Assembly: GCF_005860775.1 (NCBI RefSeq) | Contig: NZ_VCHQ01000026.1 | Span: 1-64,000 of the forward strand | Direction of reading: 5' to 3' | Source of the DNA: Klebsiella indica | Lineage (GTDB): Bacteria > Pseudomonadota > Gammaproteobacteria > Enterobacterales > Enterobacteriaceae | DNA: 64,000 bases | Part shown: positions 1 through 9,029 of the stretch, one piece after another | How positions within the stretch are numbered: the stretch's first letter is position 1 | Layout: each line of letters opens with the position of its first letter | Translations under genes and position numbers: made by a program | The notes under the pieces: generated by a model | Told to the model about the DNA's origin: nothing | What the model saw: only the letters and a program-made list of their open reading frames with translations | Databases searched by the model: none

Positions 1-539
1 AACCTGTACTCGTCGCCATCAACGCTGTAGAGGTCGATTTGCGCCGGCAGGTTGGTGCCGGTATTGACCTCTTTATACATATCCAGCGGCGCGTTCTGCG
101 AATAGCGCAGGTTGTCCTCGGTATAGGTGTTATAAACCCCCTGCGCCAGGGCGGCCTCATCGCCGCCGCCGGTCCATACGCGCTGGCCTTTCTTGCCCAT
201 AATAATCGCGGTGCCGGTATCCTGGCAGGTCGGCAGCACGCCTTTAGCGGCGATATCCGAGTTGCGCAGGAACTGCAGGGCCACGTATTTATCGTTTTCG
301 CTGGCTTGCGGGTCGTTAAGGATATCGGCAACCTGCTGCTGATGAGCGGGGCGAAGCATAAAGGAGGCGTCGTGGAAAGCGTGTTGTGCCAGTAGCGTTA
401 GCGCCTGAGGTTCAACTTTCAGAATCTCCTGGCCTGCAAATTCGGCGACGGAGACGTAATCACTGCTGAGAAGATAATACTCGGTATCGTCCTTTTCCAG
501 TGGAAAAGGATCCTGATATACAAATGGTTTAGTTGACAT
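1..539 (-). CDS. Class I fumarate hydratase (FumA/FumB family), partial
   Basis: Interconverts malate and fumarate in the cytoplasm with an oxygen-sensitive [4Fe-4S] cluster. The gene starts at 539 behind an AGGGAG ribosome site and runs off the left edge, so about the first 179 of roughly 550 residues are visible. They follow E. coli FumA/FumB almost residue by residue, including [10 protein letters not shown] with the first cluster cysteine at residue 105. It lies 54 bp downstream of a dicarboxylate transporter on the same strand, with a strong terminator-like hairpin between them. Next to a fumarate reductase-type gene and DcuSR-like regulators, a FumB-like anaerobic role (malate to fumarate) is likely. 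This is inferred from context, and FumA and FumB cannot be told apart from this fragment. Confidence 0.93.
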   Translation of the reverse strand, partial: MSTKPFVYQDPFPLEKDDTEYYLLSSDYVSVAEFAGQEILKVEPQALTLLAQHAFHDASFMLRPAHQQQVADILNDPQASENDKYVALQFLRNSDIAAKGVLPTCQDTGTAIIMGKKGQRVWTGGGDEAALAQGVYNTYTEDNLRYSQNAPLDMYKEVNTGTNLPAQIDLYSVDGDEYR

Positions 540-560
540 TGCTATGCTCCCTAAGAGTAA

Positions 561-588
561 AACCGCCGGGAGTTAGATCCCGGCGGTT
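561..588 (-). terminator. Terminator-like hairpin between transporter and fumarase
   Basis: An 11-bp perfect stem (561-571 paired with 578-588, loop of 6) is followed on the minus strand by a short T run. It starts 6 bp after the transporter stop and ends about 20 bp before the fumarase start. It probably terminates or attenuates transcription, so the fumarase may be expressed at a lower level or from its own promoter. Confidence 0.65.
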
Positions 589-593
589 ATGAA

Positions 594-2099
594 TCAGAAC
601 ATCATGGACATCCACGGATAGCCAATCAGCAGCAGGGCGGCCAGGAAGATCGCGCCGAAGATAGTGCCAAGACGCCAGTAGTCTTTGGTCGGCAGATAGC
701 CGCTGCCATAGTAGATTGGGCTGGGGCCGGTACCGTACGGCGTGATAATCCCCATCACGCCGAGCGAGGTCACCATCAGCAGAACGAATACCTGCATGTT
801 CATGCCCGGAATCGTCGCGGCGATGGTCAGCATCGCGGGCAGCAGGGCGGTAGTGTGCGCGGTGGTGCTGGCAAACAAGTAGTGCAGCAGATAGAACGCC
901 AGCAGCAGTACGACAGTCGCCACGCCGGGGGAGATACCGTTCATCAACGCGCCGCCTTCTTTACCCAGCCAGGCGATAAAGCCGGTGGAGGAGAGGCCGT
1001 CGGCCAGCGCCACAAGGGTGGCGAACCAGGCAAAGGTGTTCCATGCCGCTTTGTTGCTGGTGATATCGTTCCAGGAGAGCACGCCAGTCCACAGCATCAG
1101 CACGATAACCAGCAGGGCGGCCAGCGCCGGTTCAATCCACTGGGCGGCAAAGATCCACATCATCAGCGCACAGCAGACAAAGACCAGCAGCAGAATTTCA
1201 TTACGCGACAGGCGACCGAGTTTTTCCAGCTCGCGGGCGGCCCACAGCGGCACTTCATCGTTGACCTTCACTTCCGGCGGATAGAACCAGTAGGCTAGCA
1301 GCGGCATGACCAGGATCAGCAGAATACCCAGCGGCAGGAAGGCGATAAACCAGGTGCCCCAGGAGATATTAATGCCGACGATGCTTTTTACCAGCGCCAG
1401 CGCCAGCAGGTTCGGCGCCAGCGCGGAGAGGAACATGGAACTGGTGATACAGGCGGCGGTGATCGCCACCCACATCAGGTAAGAGCCAATGCGGCGCGCG
1501 CTCGGGTCGTTGGGTTTAGAGCCGTACAGCGGCGGCAGGTTAGCGATAATCGGGTAGATGGTGCCGCCGCTGCGCGCGGTGTTGGACGGTGTAAACGGCG
1601 CCAGCAGCAGGTCGGCGAAAGTGATGGCGTAGCCCAGCGTCAGGCTGCGGCGGCCAAGATATTTCACCAGAATCAGCGCCAGGCGGCGACCGAACTGGGT
1701 TTTATCGTAGCCTGCGGCAAACATAAAAGCGCCGAAAATAAGCCATACGGTGGAGTTACCGAAGCCGCTCACCGCCCATTTAAAGGAGGCGCTGGCCAGT
1801 TTGAAGTTCGGCGCGGCCACCTGTTCCGGGCTGAACAGCAGCCACTGGCTGCACAGGGCAATCACCACCACCCCGGTGAGTCCAATAACCGCGCCAGGCA
1901 GCGGTTCGAAGATCAGGCCGACGATAACGCCGACAAAAATTGCAAAATAGTGCCAGGCATAAGGAGGCAGGCCATCAGGCACCGGGATAAACAGCAGGAG
2001 GACGGCGACGATAATGGGCATTGCCATCATCAGCAGACGTTTATAAGCAGCATTGGTGGCTGCACCGGCAGGCGGTATGGTTGTCTTTTTCTCTTTCAT
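594..2099 (-). CDS. DASS-family (CitT/TtdT type) dicarboxylate transporter
   Basis: An inner-membrane transporter of the divalent anion:sodium symporter family, which includes the enteric antiporters CitT (citrate/succinate) and TtdT (tartrate/succinate). The protein is about 501 residues, the usual size, with some 12 hydrophobic segments. It carries the family signature TPSNTARSGGTIYP near residue 175 and a second conserved loop, ASTTAHTTALLPA, in the C-terminal half. I chose the ATG at 2099 (MKEKKTTIPP); an in-frame TTG 15 bp further out is also possible, and neither has a strong ribosome site. With fumarase downstream and a fumarate reductase-type flavoprotein divergent from it, the substrate is probably malate, fumarate or tartrate in exchange for succinate. 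The substrate is inference. Confidence 0.88.
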   Translation of the reverse strand: MKEKKTTIPPAGAATNAAYKRLLMMAMPIIVAVLLLFIPVPDGLPPYAWHYFAIFVGVIVGLIFEPLPGAVIGLTGVVVIALCSQWLLFSPEQVAAPNFKLASASFKWAVSGFGNSTVWLIFGAFMFAAGYDKTQFGRRLALILVKYLGRRSLTLGYAITFADLLLAPFTPSNTARSGGTIYPIIANLPPLYGSKPNDPSARRIGSYLMWVAITAACITSSMFLSALAPNLLALALVKSIVGINISWGTWFIAFLPLGILLILVMPLLAYWFYPPEVKVNDEVPLWAARELEKLGRLSRNEILLLVFVCCALMMWIFAAQWIEPALAALLVIVLMLWTGVLSWNDITSNKAAWNTFAWFATLVALADGLSSTGFIAWLGKEGGALMNGISPGVATVVLLLAFYLLHYLFASTTAHTTALLPAMLTIAATIPGMNMQVFVLLMVTSLGVMGIITPYGTGPSPIYYGSGYLPTKDYWRLGTIFGAIFLAALLLIGYPWMSMMF

Positions 2100-2726
2100 A
2101 ATGCGTATCTGCAAGTAGTTAAAAATAGATTCTGGTTACCGGGAAAACGACCAATTTCTTTAGTTGCAAAACTTTCTTTAATTATTAATTGTTGGTTTTG
2201 GTCATTACGGTGATAGCTATTTAGCGCTGTTTAATTGAGCAATAAATTAAAATTCATGGTTATTTATATATTGCGCCTTCATGCTACATTGCAATTGATT
2301 GAGATCAAGAAAAACGGATTATTGGTTACTTTTTTATTATTTATAATAACCCTATATGATGATGTGGTTATTTTGTATAAAATATAGTTAGATGTTAAAT
2401 AATAAAACAGATAAAAATTGAACTTCATTATAACACATTGATAATTATGTGTTTTATTGCTTATTTGTTTTTCTGATGCTATTAACAAAAGTTTCTGTTT
2501 TGTTATCATTCCTTGCAATCGTGTGAATGAATTATTTTTTATTAATAATACAATCGAGGTATTGGTGTTATTGCTGGTATTAAATAGTTTTTTAACTAAT
2601 GTAATTGCTTTAGTAACTAAAAATGGCGCTATATTATGAGCATGACTTAAGGGGTTACCAAATAAAAATAAAAACGATTCCGTCACTCAATTTTGAATTT
2701 TTAATATTTAAATCTGGAGCGTCATT
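2100..2726. promoter_or_regulatory. A/T-rich divergent promoter region of the fumarate module
   Basis: About 630 bp of A/T-rich DNA separates the transporter (minus) from the NADH:fumarate reductase-type gene (plus). It holds the FNR-type site at 2295-2308. The open frames seen here are short, A/T-driven and resemble no protein I know, so I treat the stretch as regulatory. DcuR-family regulators favour A/T-rich tracts, which fits, but no individual DcuR site can be assigned. Confidence 0.6.
2295..2308. promoter_or_regulatory. FNR-type binding site
   Basis: The sequence TTGATTGAGATCAA is a perfect match to the FNR consensus TTGAT-N4-ATCAA. It lies 196 bp upstream of the transporter start and about 420 bp upstream of the fumarate reductase-type start, in their shared divergent region. 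It is closer to the transporter promoter. It indicates oxygen-responsive activation of the module, as expected for fumarate respiration. Confidence 0.75.
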
Positions 2727-5504
2727 ATGACCAGTAACCAACGAATTCTGCATCCTTTTACTTTACCGAACGGCACTGAACTTAAAAACCGCCTGTTAAT
2801 GGCGCCGATGACGACCTGTACTGGTTATTTTGATGGTACCGTCACCAGCGAACTGGTGGAGTACTATCGTGCGCGTGCCGGAAGCATCGGCGCCATTATT
2901 GTTGAATGCTGCTTTGTTGATGATTTCGGTCTGGCATTTCCAGGCGCCATCGGTATTGATAATGATGAAAAGGTGGCCGGTCTGGCAAAAATCGCCGCTG
3001 CCATTAAAGCGGAAGGATCAAAAGCGATTCTGCAGATTTATCACGGTGGCCGGATGGTTGACCCGCAGCTTATCGGCGGACGCCAGCCCGTGGCGCCCAG
3101 CGCGATTGCCGCGCCGCGTGAGGGCGCAGCGACGCCGCGCGCGCTGAGCGCTGAAGAAGTGGAAGGCATGATCGCTAAGTTCGGCGAAGGCGTGCGCCGT
3201 GCGATCCAGGCCGGTTTCGACGGCGTAGAAATTCACGGCGCGAACACCTACCTGATCCAGCAGTTCTACTCGCCAAATTCCAACCAGCGCGACGATGAAT
3301 GGGGCGGCAGCCGCGACAACCGCGCCAGATTCCCGCTGGCGGTGCTGGATATTACCCATAAAATGGTCCGCCAATACGCTGACGACGCCTTTATCATCGG
3401 CTATCGCTTCTCGCCGGAAGAGATGGAAGTCCCTGGCATTCGCTTCGACGACACCATGTATCTGCTGGAAAAGCTGGCTGCTCGCGGCGTGGATTATCTG
3501 CACTTTTCGGTTGGCGCAACTCTGCGTCCGTCGATTGTTGACACCAGCGATCCGACACCGCTGATTGAAAAGTATTGCGCCATGCGCTCGGAAACGCTGG
3601 CTCAGGTGCCGGTGATGGGGGTGGGCGGCGTGGTTAACGCCGCCGATGCGGAACAGGGGCTGGATCACGGCTACGATCTGATGGCGGTAGGGCGTGCCTG
3701 TATCGCTTATCCTGACTGGGCGGCGCGAATTGCCGCCGGCGAAGAGCTGGAGTTGTTTATCGACAGTACCCGGCGAGAAGCGCTGACCATTCCGGAACCG
3801 CTGTGGCGTTTTTCGCTGGTAGAGGCGATGATCCGCGATATGAGCATGGGCGACGCGAAATTCAAACCAGGGGTGTTCGTTGAAACCGTTCAGGACGATG
3901 TCAATGAACTGGTTATTAATGTCAGTCTGGAAAACGATCGCATTGCCGATATCGAACTGGCTGCCAGCCCGCGACAGACCGTCGAGTTCACCACCAGTTT
4001 TGAAGAAATCCGCGAGCGTATTCTGACCGCCAATACGCCGCACGTTGATGCCATTTCCGGCGCGACCAGCCAGAGCGAGGCGGTGAAAAAAGCCGTCTCC
4101 AAAGCGATGCTGAAATCGAGTAAAGCGTTGGCCGCTGAAGAGGGCGAAGGCGTGGTAACGCCGAAAAGCTACGATGTTGTGGTCGTCGGTAGCGGCGGGG
4201 CCGGACTGGCGGCGGCTATTCAGGCGCACGATGAAGGGGCCAGCGTGCTGATCGTCGAGAAAATGCCGACCATCGGCGGCAACACCATTAAGGCCTCAGC
4301 CGGGATGAACGCGGCGGAGACCCGCTTCCAGCGCGTGAAAGGTATTAAAGACAGCAAAGAACTGTTTTACCAGGAAACGCTGAAGGGCGGTAAAAACAAA
4401 AACAACCCGCAACTGCTGCGTTGCTTTGTGGAGAATGCGCCGGAAGCCATCGAATGGCTGGCACGGCGCGGCATTATGCTTAACGATATCACCACCACTG
4501 GCGGCATGAGCATTGACCGTACCCACCGTCCGCGCGACGGATCGGCGGTTGGCGGCTATCTGATCAGCGGCCTGCTGCGCAATATCACTAAACGCGGTAT
4601 TGATGTTCTGCTGGACACTTCGGTGGAAGAGATCCTGATGACCGACGGTGCGGTGAACGGCGTGCGCCTGATCAACGATGAACAGGAAACGGTGTCGGTT
4701 CAGACGAAGAGTATTGTCGTCGCCACCGGTGGTTTCAGCGCCAACAGCGCGATGGTGGTGAAATACCGCCCGGATCTGGCGGGCTTTGTGACCACCAACC
4801 ACAAAGGCGCCACTGGCGGTGGGATTGCGCTGTTAGAGCGCATCGGCGCGGGCACGGTGGATATGGGGGAAATCCAGATTCACCCGACGGTGGAGCAGCA
4901 AACCTCGTACCTGATTTCCGAATCAATTCGCGGCGGCGGGGCGATTCTGGTGAACCAGCAGGGCAACCGTTTCTTCAACGAGATGGAGACCCGCGATAAA
5001 GTTTCAGCGTCGATTATCGCGCTGCCGGAAAACTTTGCGTACATCGTGTTCGACGAGCACGTCAGGGCGAAAAACAGAGCCGCCGATGAATATATCGCCA
5101 AAGGCTTTGTTACCAGCGCCAGCTCGCCCCGCGAACTGGCAGAGAAACTGGGGATGGATTATCACGCTTTCCTTGCTACCCTGGAACGCTACAATGGCTT
5201 TGTTGAAAAACAGCATGATGATGATTTTGGTCGCACTACCGCACTGCGGGCGCCGATTAATGAAGGCCCGTACCACGCGATTCGCATCGCACCGGGGGTT
5301 CACCACACCATGGGCGGCGTGACCATCAACAGCGAAACTGCGGTGCTGAACGATGAGCATCAGCCGATCCCAGGGGCGTATGCGGCAGGCGAAGTGGTTG
5401 GCGGCATACACGGCGGTAACCGCATCGGCGGTAACGCGGTGGCGGATATTATTATCTTCGGCACTCTCGCGGGCCATCATGCGGCGAAATGTGCCAGAGG
5501 GTAA
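2727..5504 (+). CDS. Three-domain NADH:fumarate reductase-type flavoprotein (OYE / FMN_bind / fumarate reductase)
   Basis: A soluble 925-residue flavoenzyme. Residues about 5-340 form an old-yellow-enzyme NADH:flavin oxidoreductase barrel. Residues 370-455 form an FMN_bind domain with the covalent-FMN motif SGATSQS (acceptor Thr447). Residues 474-920 form a fumarate reductase-type FAD domain starting VVVVGSGGAGLAAA. The catalytic landmarks of soluble fumarate reductases are present: ETRDKVS with Arg756, HHTMGG near 859-863, and GNRIGGNAVAD near the C-terminus. There is no signal peptide or membrane segment. The same architecture has been described as a cytoplasmic NADH:fumarate oxidoreductase in Klebsiella pneumoniae. 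The adjacent apbE gene fits the need for covalent FMN. Urocanate or another enoate is an alternative substrate; the fumarase, transporter and DcuSR neighbours favour fumarate. Confidence 0.88.
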   Translation: MTSNQRILHPFTLPNGTELKNRLLMAPMTTCTGYFDGTVTSELVEYYRARAGSIGAIIVECCFVDDFGLAFPGAIGIDNDEKVAGLAKIAAAIKAEGSKAILQIYHGGRMVDPQLIGGRQPVAPSAIAAPREGAATPRALSAEEVEGMIAKFGEGVRRAIQAGFDGVEIHGANTYLIQQFYSPNSNQRDDEWGGSRDNRARFPLAVLDITHKMVRQYADDAFIIGYRFSPEEMEVPGIRFDDTMYLLEKLAARGVDYLHFSVGATLRPSIVDTSDPTPLIEKYCAMRSETLAQVPVMGVGGVVNAADAEQGLDHGYDLMAVGRACIAYPDWAARIAAGEELELFIDSTRREALTIPEPLWRFSLVEAMIRDMSMGDAKFKPGVFVETVQDDVNELVINVSLENDRIADIELAASPRQTVEFTTSFEEIRERILTANTPHVDAISGATSQSEAVKKAVSKAMLKSSKALAAEEGEGVVTPKSYDVVVVGSGGAGLAAAIQAHDEGASVLIVEKMPTIGGNTIKASAGMNAAETRFQRVKGIKDSKELFYQETLKGGKNKNNPQLLRCFVENAPEAIEWLARRGIMLNDITTTGGMSIDRTHRPRDGSAVGGYLISGLLRNITKRGIDVLLDTSVEEILMTDGAVNGVRLINDEQETVSVQTKSIVVATGGFSANSAMVVKYRPDLAGFVTTNHKGATGGGIALLERIGAGTVDMGEIQIHPTVEQQTSYLISESIRGGGAILVNQQGNRFFNEMETRDKVSASIIALPENFAYIVFDEHVRAKNRAADEYIAKGFVTSASSPRELAEKLGMDYHAFLATLERYNGFVEKQHDDDFGRTTALRAPINEGPYHAIRIAPGVHHTMGGVTINSETAVLNDEHQPIPGAYAAGEVVGGIHGGNRIGGNAVADIIIFGTLAGHHAAKCARG

Positions 5505-5521
5505 TGTGTAAAGCGACACCG

Positions 5522-5548
5522 GCCGGGCAGGCAAATATGCGGCCCGGC
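5522..5548 (+). other. Intercistronic hairpin
   Basis: GCCGGGC at 5522-5528 pairs with GCCCGGC at 5542-5548 between the flavoprotein and apbE. The following bases are only weakly T-rich, so this may be an attenuator or an mRNA-stability element rather than a full terminator. Confidence 0.4.
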
Positions 5549-5574
5549 TTATTACCTCTCTCAGGGAGTGTATT

Positions 5575-6525
5575 ATGTCCGACAACCGCATCTACAGTTA
5601 TTCCGCTGTTCTGATGGGATCTCCCATTCTGCTTAAGCTCTATGTTCATGATGAAGCCCTCGCGTCACGCGTCTTTCAGTTGATTAAAGGCTATGAAGAT
5701 CTGCTTACCGTTAACCGCGCCCGGTCGCAGGTGATGGATATTAACCATGCCGCCGGGCGTCACCCCGTCACCGTAAGTCGGCCGGTCTATACGCTGATTA
5801 AATGCGCTAAAGCCGCCAGCATGGTGCGGGACAGTGCGTTCAATCTGGCGATAGGCCCGCTGGTGAAACTGTGGCGTATTGGTTTTCAGGGCCATCGTGT
5901 GCCTGCGGCGCAGGATATCGCCGCCCGACTGGCGTTAACGCGCCCGCAGGATGTGATCCTTGATGATGCTGCCGGCAGCGTCTATCTCGCACAGGCGGGA
6001 ATGGAGATCGATCTTGGGGCCATCGCCAAAGGCTATATCGCCGATCGGGTGCGAGATTATTTGCAACAGCAGCGGGTGAGTGACGCGCTGATTAACCTCG
6101 GTGGTAACGTGCATACCCTTGGAAGATGGTCGATAGGGCTGAAAAAACCCTTCTCAACAACGGATGCGCTGATTGGCAGTATTGCGGTGACGGGGCAGTC
6201 GGTGGTGACATCAGGGATTTATGAGCGCTATTTTGAGCAGGATGGTCAACGCTGGCACCATATTCTCGACCCGCGTAGCGGCTATCCGCTGGATAACGAA
6301 CTGGAAAGCGTGACGATTATTGCCACAAACTCTCTCGATGGCGATATCTGGACTACCCTGATTTACGGTCTTGGGGTGGAGAAAGGCTGCGCGGCCCTGC
6401 GTCAGCGTGAGGATATCGACGCGATTTTCGTCACTAAAAATCGCGACGTTATCCTCTCTTCACAGCGCGGTTTCCGCTTCCAGTTGCTGGATGATGGCTA
6501 CCGGCTTATTGACTGTACTGCTTAA
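5575..6525 (+). CDS. apbE: ApbE-family FAD:protein FMN transferase
   Basis: Transfers FMN from FAD to a threonine of FMN_bind-type domains. The protein is 316 residues and has the family landmarks GAIAKGYIADRV, INLGGNVHTLG and HHILDPRSGYP. There is no lipobox or signal peptide, so this is a cytoplasmic form, consistent with modifying the soluble flavoprotein encoded 70 bp upstream (candidate acceptor Thr447). Start at 5575 behind an AGGGAG ribosome site. Its last 20 bases overlap the 3' end of the convergent dcuR-like gene. Shorter cytoplasmic ApbE proteins paired with one client are known from similar flavoprotein loci. Confidence 0.9.
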   Translation: MSDNRIYSYSAVLMGSPILLKLYVHDEALASRVFQLIKGYEDLLTVNRARSQVMDINHAAGRHPVTVSRPVYTLIKCAKAASMVRDSAFNLAIGPLVKLWRIGFQGHRVPAAQDIAARLALTRPQDVILDDAAGSVYLAQAGMEIDLGAIAKGYIADRVRDYLQQQRVSDALINLGGNVHTLGRWSIGLKKPFSTTDALIGSIAVTGQSVVTSGIYERYFEQDGQRWHHILDPRSGYPLDNELESVTIIATNSLDGDIWTTLIYGLGVEKGCAALRQREDIDAIFVTKNRDVILSSQRGFRFQLLDDGYRLIDCTA

Positions 6526-7225
6526 GCAGGCCGTACTGCTCGGCGATCAGATGATAGCGGTACACCGGGCGACCGGTGGCGCCATAGTGAATGTTGGTAT
6601 ACAGAATATTAATTTGTGCCAGCCAAATCAGGTATTTACGGCACGATACGCGGGAGATGTTCACCGCCGCCGCCAGTTCGTCGGTGGAAAATTCAACGTC
6701 CGGGTGAGCATCGATCCACTGGCACAGGGTGCGCAATGTCTGAGCGGTCAGGCCTTTTGGTAGTTTGCGCGCATCGGTGGCTTCCGCGACGCCGCCGTGC
6801 AGCAGTCGGTCAACATCCGCTTGCTCATAGTAAGGCTGGCCAATCATCAGTTTACGTTTTTCCCGCCAGGCGGTCAGCGCTTCTTCAAAGCGCGGAAACT
6901 GGAAAGGTTTGATCAGATAGTCGACCACACCATAGTGCATTGATGCCTGCACCGTTGCGGCGTCCGCGGCGGAAGTAATCATAATGACATCGATGGCGCG
7001 CCCGGAAGCGCGGATCGTGGGCAGCAGATCCAGACCGCTATCCTGCTGCATATAGACGTCGAGCAGCACCAGGTCTATCTCCAGCGTCTTGTCGTTAATC
7101 ATCTCCCTGGCTTTACTCAGCGTAGATGCCGTGGCGATACAGCGAAAACCACTGACTCGCGCCACGTAGAGGCGGTTCAGTTCGGCGACCATGGCATCAT
7201 CGTCAACAATTAATACATTTATCAC
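6506..7225 (-). CDS. DcuR-like response regulator
   Basis: A CitB/DcuR-type response regulator of 239 residues, the same length as E. coli DcuR and similar throughout. The receiver domain (1-120) has the acidic pocket VDDD, phospho-acceptor Asp56 in LLDVYMQ, and the KPFQ loop lysine. The C-terminal helix-turn-helix covers about 150-225 and includes the stretch VNISRVSCRKYL, identical to DcuR. The gene overlaps the sensor kinase by 4 bp (ATGA). It should activate C4-dicarboxylate genes, most likely the flanking transporter and fumarate reductase-type genes. Because those genes differ from the dcuB-fumB set, this pair could be a paralogue of the main DcuSR; I left the symbol blank for that reason. 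Confidence 0.88.
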   Translation of the reverse strand: MINVLIVDDDAMVAELNRLYVARVSGFRCIATASTLSKAREMINDKTLEIDLVLLDVYMQQDSGLDLLPTIRASGRAIDVIMITSAADAATVQASMHYGVVDYLIKPFQFPRFEEALTAWREKRKLMIGQPYYEQADVDRLLHGGVAEATDARKLPKGLTAQTLRTLCQWIDAHPDVEFSTDELAAAVNISRVSCRKYLIWLAQINILYTNIHYGATGRPVYRYHLIAEQYGLLKQYSQ

Positions 7226-8835
7226 GCACTGTTCCTTTTACTGTCCCAGGGAAGGTGAACAAAAAATTGAGTAAAAACGCCGGGTTCGGATTCGACAGCC
7301 AGCGATCCGCCCAGATCGTGAAGCTGCTGACTGGCAAGAAATAGCCCGACGCCGCGATTCTCGCCCTTGGTGGAGAAGCCTTTATTAAAGATATCTTCGA
7401 TGAACGCTTCCGGGATCCCGGGGCCATCATCGCTGACCTCGCCGCTTAGCCAGCCATTCTGATAGTGCAGCAGCAGGCTGATTTCACCTTCGGCCTGGCC
7501 GTTCATGGCATCCAGCGCATTCTCGATCAAATTACCCAGTACGGTGACCAGCACGGTCACCTGTTTTTCATTCGGGCAGTCTGGTACCAGACTTTCGTCG
7601 GCGAGGGTCAGGGTAAACCCGCACTCTTTCGCGCGTTGAATTTTGCCAATTAAAAAACCGGCGACCACCGGTGATTTAATACGGTGCTGGATTTCACCAA
7701 TATCCGCCTGATAAGTATGGGCGGTTTGCAGTACGTACTCTTCCAGCTTGTCGTAACGTTTCATATTCAGCAGGCCAAGAATCACGTGCAGTTTATTCAT
7801 AAACTCATGTGAAGTGGTACGCAGCGCATCCACATAGTTTACCATCCCGTCCAGCCGTTGCAGTAGCTGGCTGACTTCGGTCTTATCACGGAAGGTGCTA
7901 ATCGCGCCGACCACATCATTTTGGCTGCGGACGGGAACCGTGTTGCTGAGCAGTAAAAAGCCGTTACATCCCAGTTCCCGATCGTAAATAGGCTGTCCGG
8001 TTTGCAGAACTGCCTGCAGGTCCGCCAGCAGAGGCGTCTGAGAGATATCATTATCGGGGCCGCTAAACAGAATATTCCGTGCGGCAGGGTTAATCAGCGT
8101 CACCTGGCCGTCAGCATCCACCGCCACCACGCCCTCTTTTAGCGAATGCAGCATCGCCTGGCGCTGCTGGAACTGCGTTGAGATCTCTTGCGGCTCAAGC
8201 CCCAGCAGAACGCGTTTCAGGCCGCGGACCAGGCACCAGGTCCCCATCGCGCAAACCAGCGCGCTGAACAGCACGGTTAAAATCACATCCCAACGGCTGG
8301 CGGCGATTTGCTGGTCTACTTTGCTCAGTGAAATACCAATCGCCACCACGCCGATTTGCCGGTGGTTATCGTCAAAGACCGGCGTGAATACCCGCAACGC
8401 CGGGGCCAGGACACCGTGGTTGACGGCGACGTTTTCTCGGCCTTTCAGCGTTGGCAGGATATCATCGCCGATAAAGGGGTGACCGATCATCTGGCTATCG
8501 GGATGCGAATAGCGGATGCCGTCCATATTGGTGACCACGGCAAACAGCAGGCCATTGCGTCTGGCGGCGGCCAGCGCCAGTGGCTGAATGATGCCGCTGT
8601 CCGGCGACCGCGTAAGGCCGCGCTTTACTTCCGGCGTGTCAGCCAGCGTCCGCGCCACCGCAAGCGCCGTATCTTTTACACCGTCGCGGGTGGCATCGCC
8701 AATCTGCATAAACCACAGGATATAGACCAGGATCAGCACTGAACCGATCACGCTGCCAATCATTAAGGTGACGGCGGTACTCAGCTTCATACTCATTGAG
8801 CGTTTGCGTGCCGTCTGCTGTGCCAGTTCACTCAT
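7222..8835 (-). CDS. DcuS-like C4-dicarboxylate sensor histidine kinase
   Basis: A membrane sensor kinase of 537 residues. It has a membrane segment at about 20-44, a periplasmic PASp sensor domain, a second membrane segment near 185-205, a cytoplasmic PAS domain, a histidine box in TTSHEFMNKLHVI and an ATPase domain ending with GVGLFLASQQL. The fumarate ligands of E. coli DcuS have direct counterparts: Arg108 and His111 in IRYSH, Phe121 in GHPF, and Arg148 and Phe150 in ALRVF. C4-dicarboxylate sensing is therefore well supported. Start at 8835 (MSELAQQTARKR), preceded by a G-rich ribosome site; an upstream in-frame start would add residues without homology to DcuS. It is cotranscribed with the regulator. 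Confidence 0.88.
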   Translation of the reverse strand: MSELAQQTARKRSMSMKLSTAVTLMIGSVIGSVLILVYILWFMQIGDATRDGVKDTALAVARTLADTPEVKRGLTRSPDSGIIQPLALAAARRNGLLFAVVTNMDGIRYSHPDSQMIGHPFIGDDILPTLKGRENVAVNHGVLAPALRVFTPVFDDNHRQIGVVAIGISLSKVDQQIAASRWDVILTVLFSALVCAMGTWCLVRGLKRVLLGLEPQEISTQFQQRQAMLHSLKEGVVAVDADGQVTLINPAARNILFSGPDNDISQTPLLADLQAVLQTGQPIYDRELGCNGFLLLSNTVPVRSQNDVVGAISTFRDKTEVSQLLQRLDGMVNYVDALRTTSHEFMNKLHVILGLLNMKRYDKLEEYVLQTAHTYQADIGEIQHRIKSPVVAGFLIGKIQRAKECGFTLTLADESLVPDCPNEKQVTVLVTVLGNLIENALDAMNGQAEGEISLLLHYQNGWLSGEVSDDGPGIPEAFIEDIFNKGFSTKGENRGVGLFLASQQLHDLGGSLAVESEPGVFTQFFVHLPWDSKRNSA

Positions 8836-9029
8836 ACCAACCCCATGGCAAAACGTATAGATGCGTATTATCGCTGAACGGGGGGCTTTCATAAAGCTGT
8901 GTAAAAAAACGAAATAAGATGGATGACAAAACTGTTTTACCTGTTGTCCTCGTTCTTTACCGGCCAGGCGGCGTCAAGGAAACCTGAGTTCGACAACCCG
9001 CGGATAATTCTCTCCGCTGCGTTTTTATC

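Noticed and set aside
2279-2686. A 135-codon frame on the minus strand between the transporter and the flavoprotein
   Set aside because: It is Asn/Ile/Tyr-rich, as any frame in A/T-rich DNA would be, has no ribosome site and resembles nothing known. The region is better explained as a divergent promoter.
3018-4229. A 403-codon frame antisense to the flavoprotein gene
   Set aside because: It is a shadow frame caused by G/C-rich third positions. The plus-strand frame has complete catalytic motifs and this one has none.
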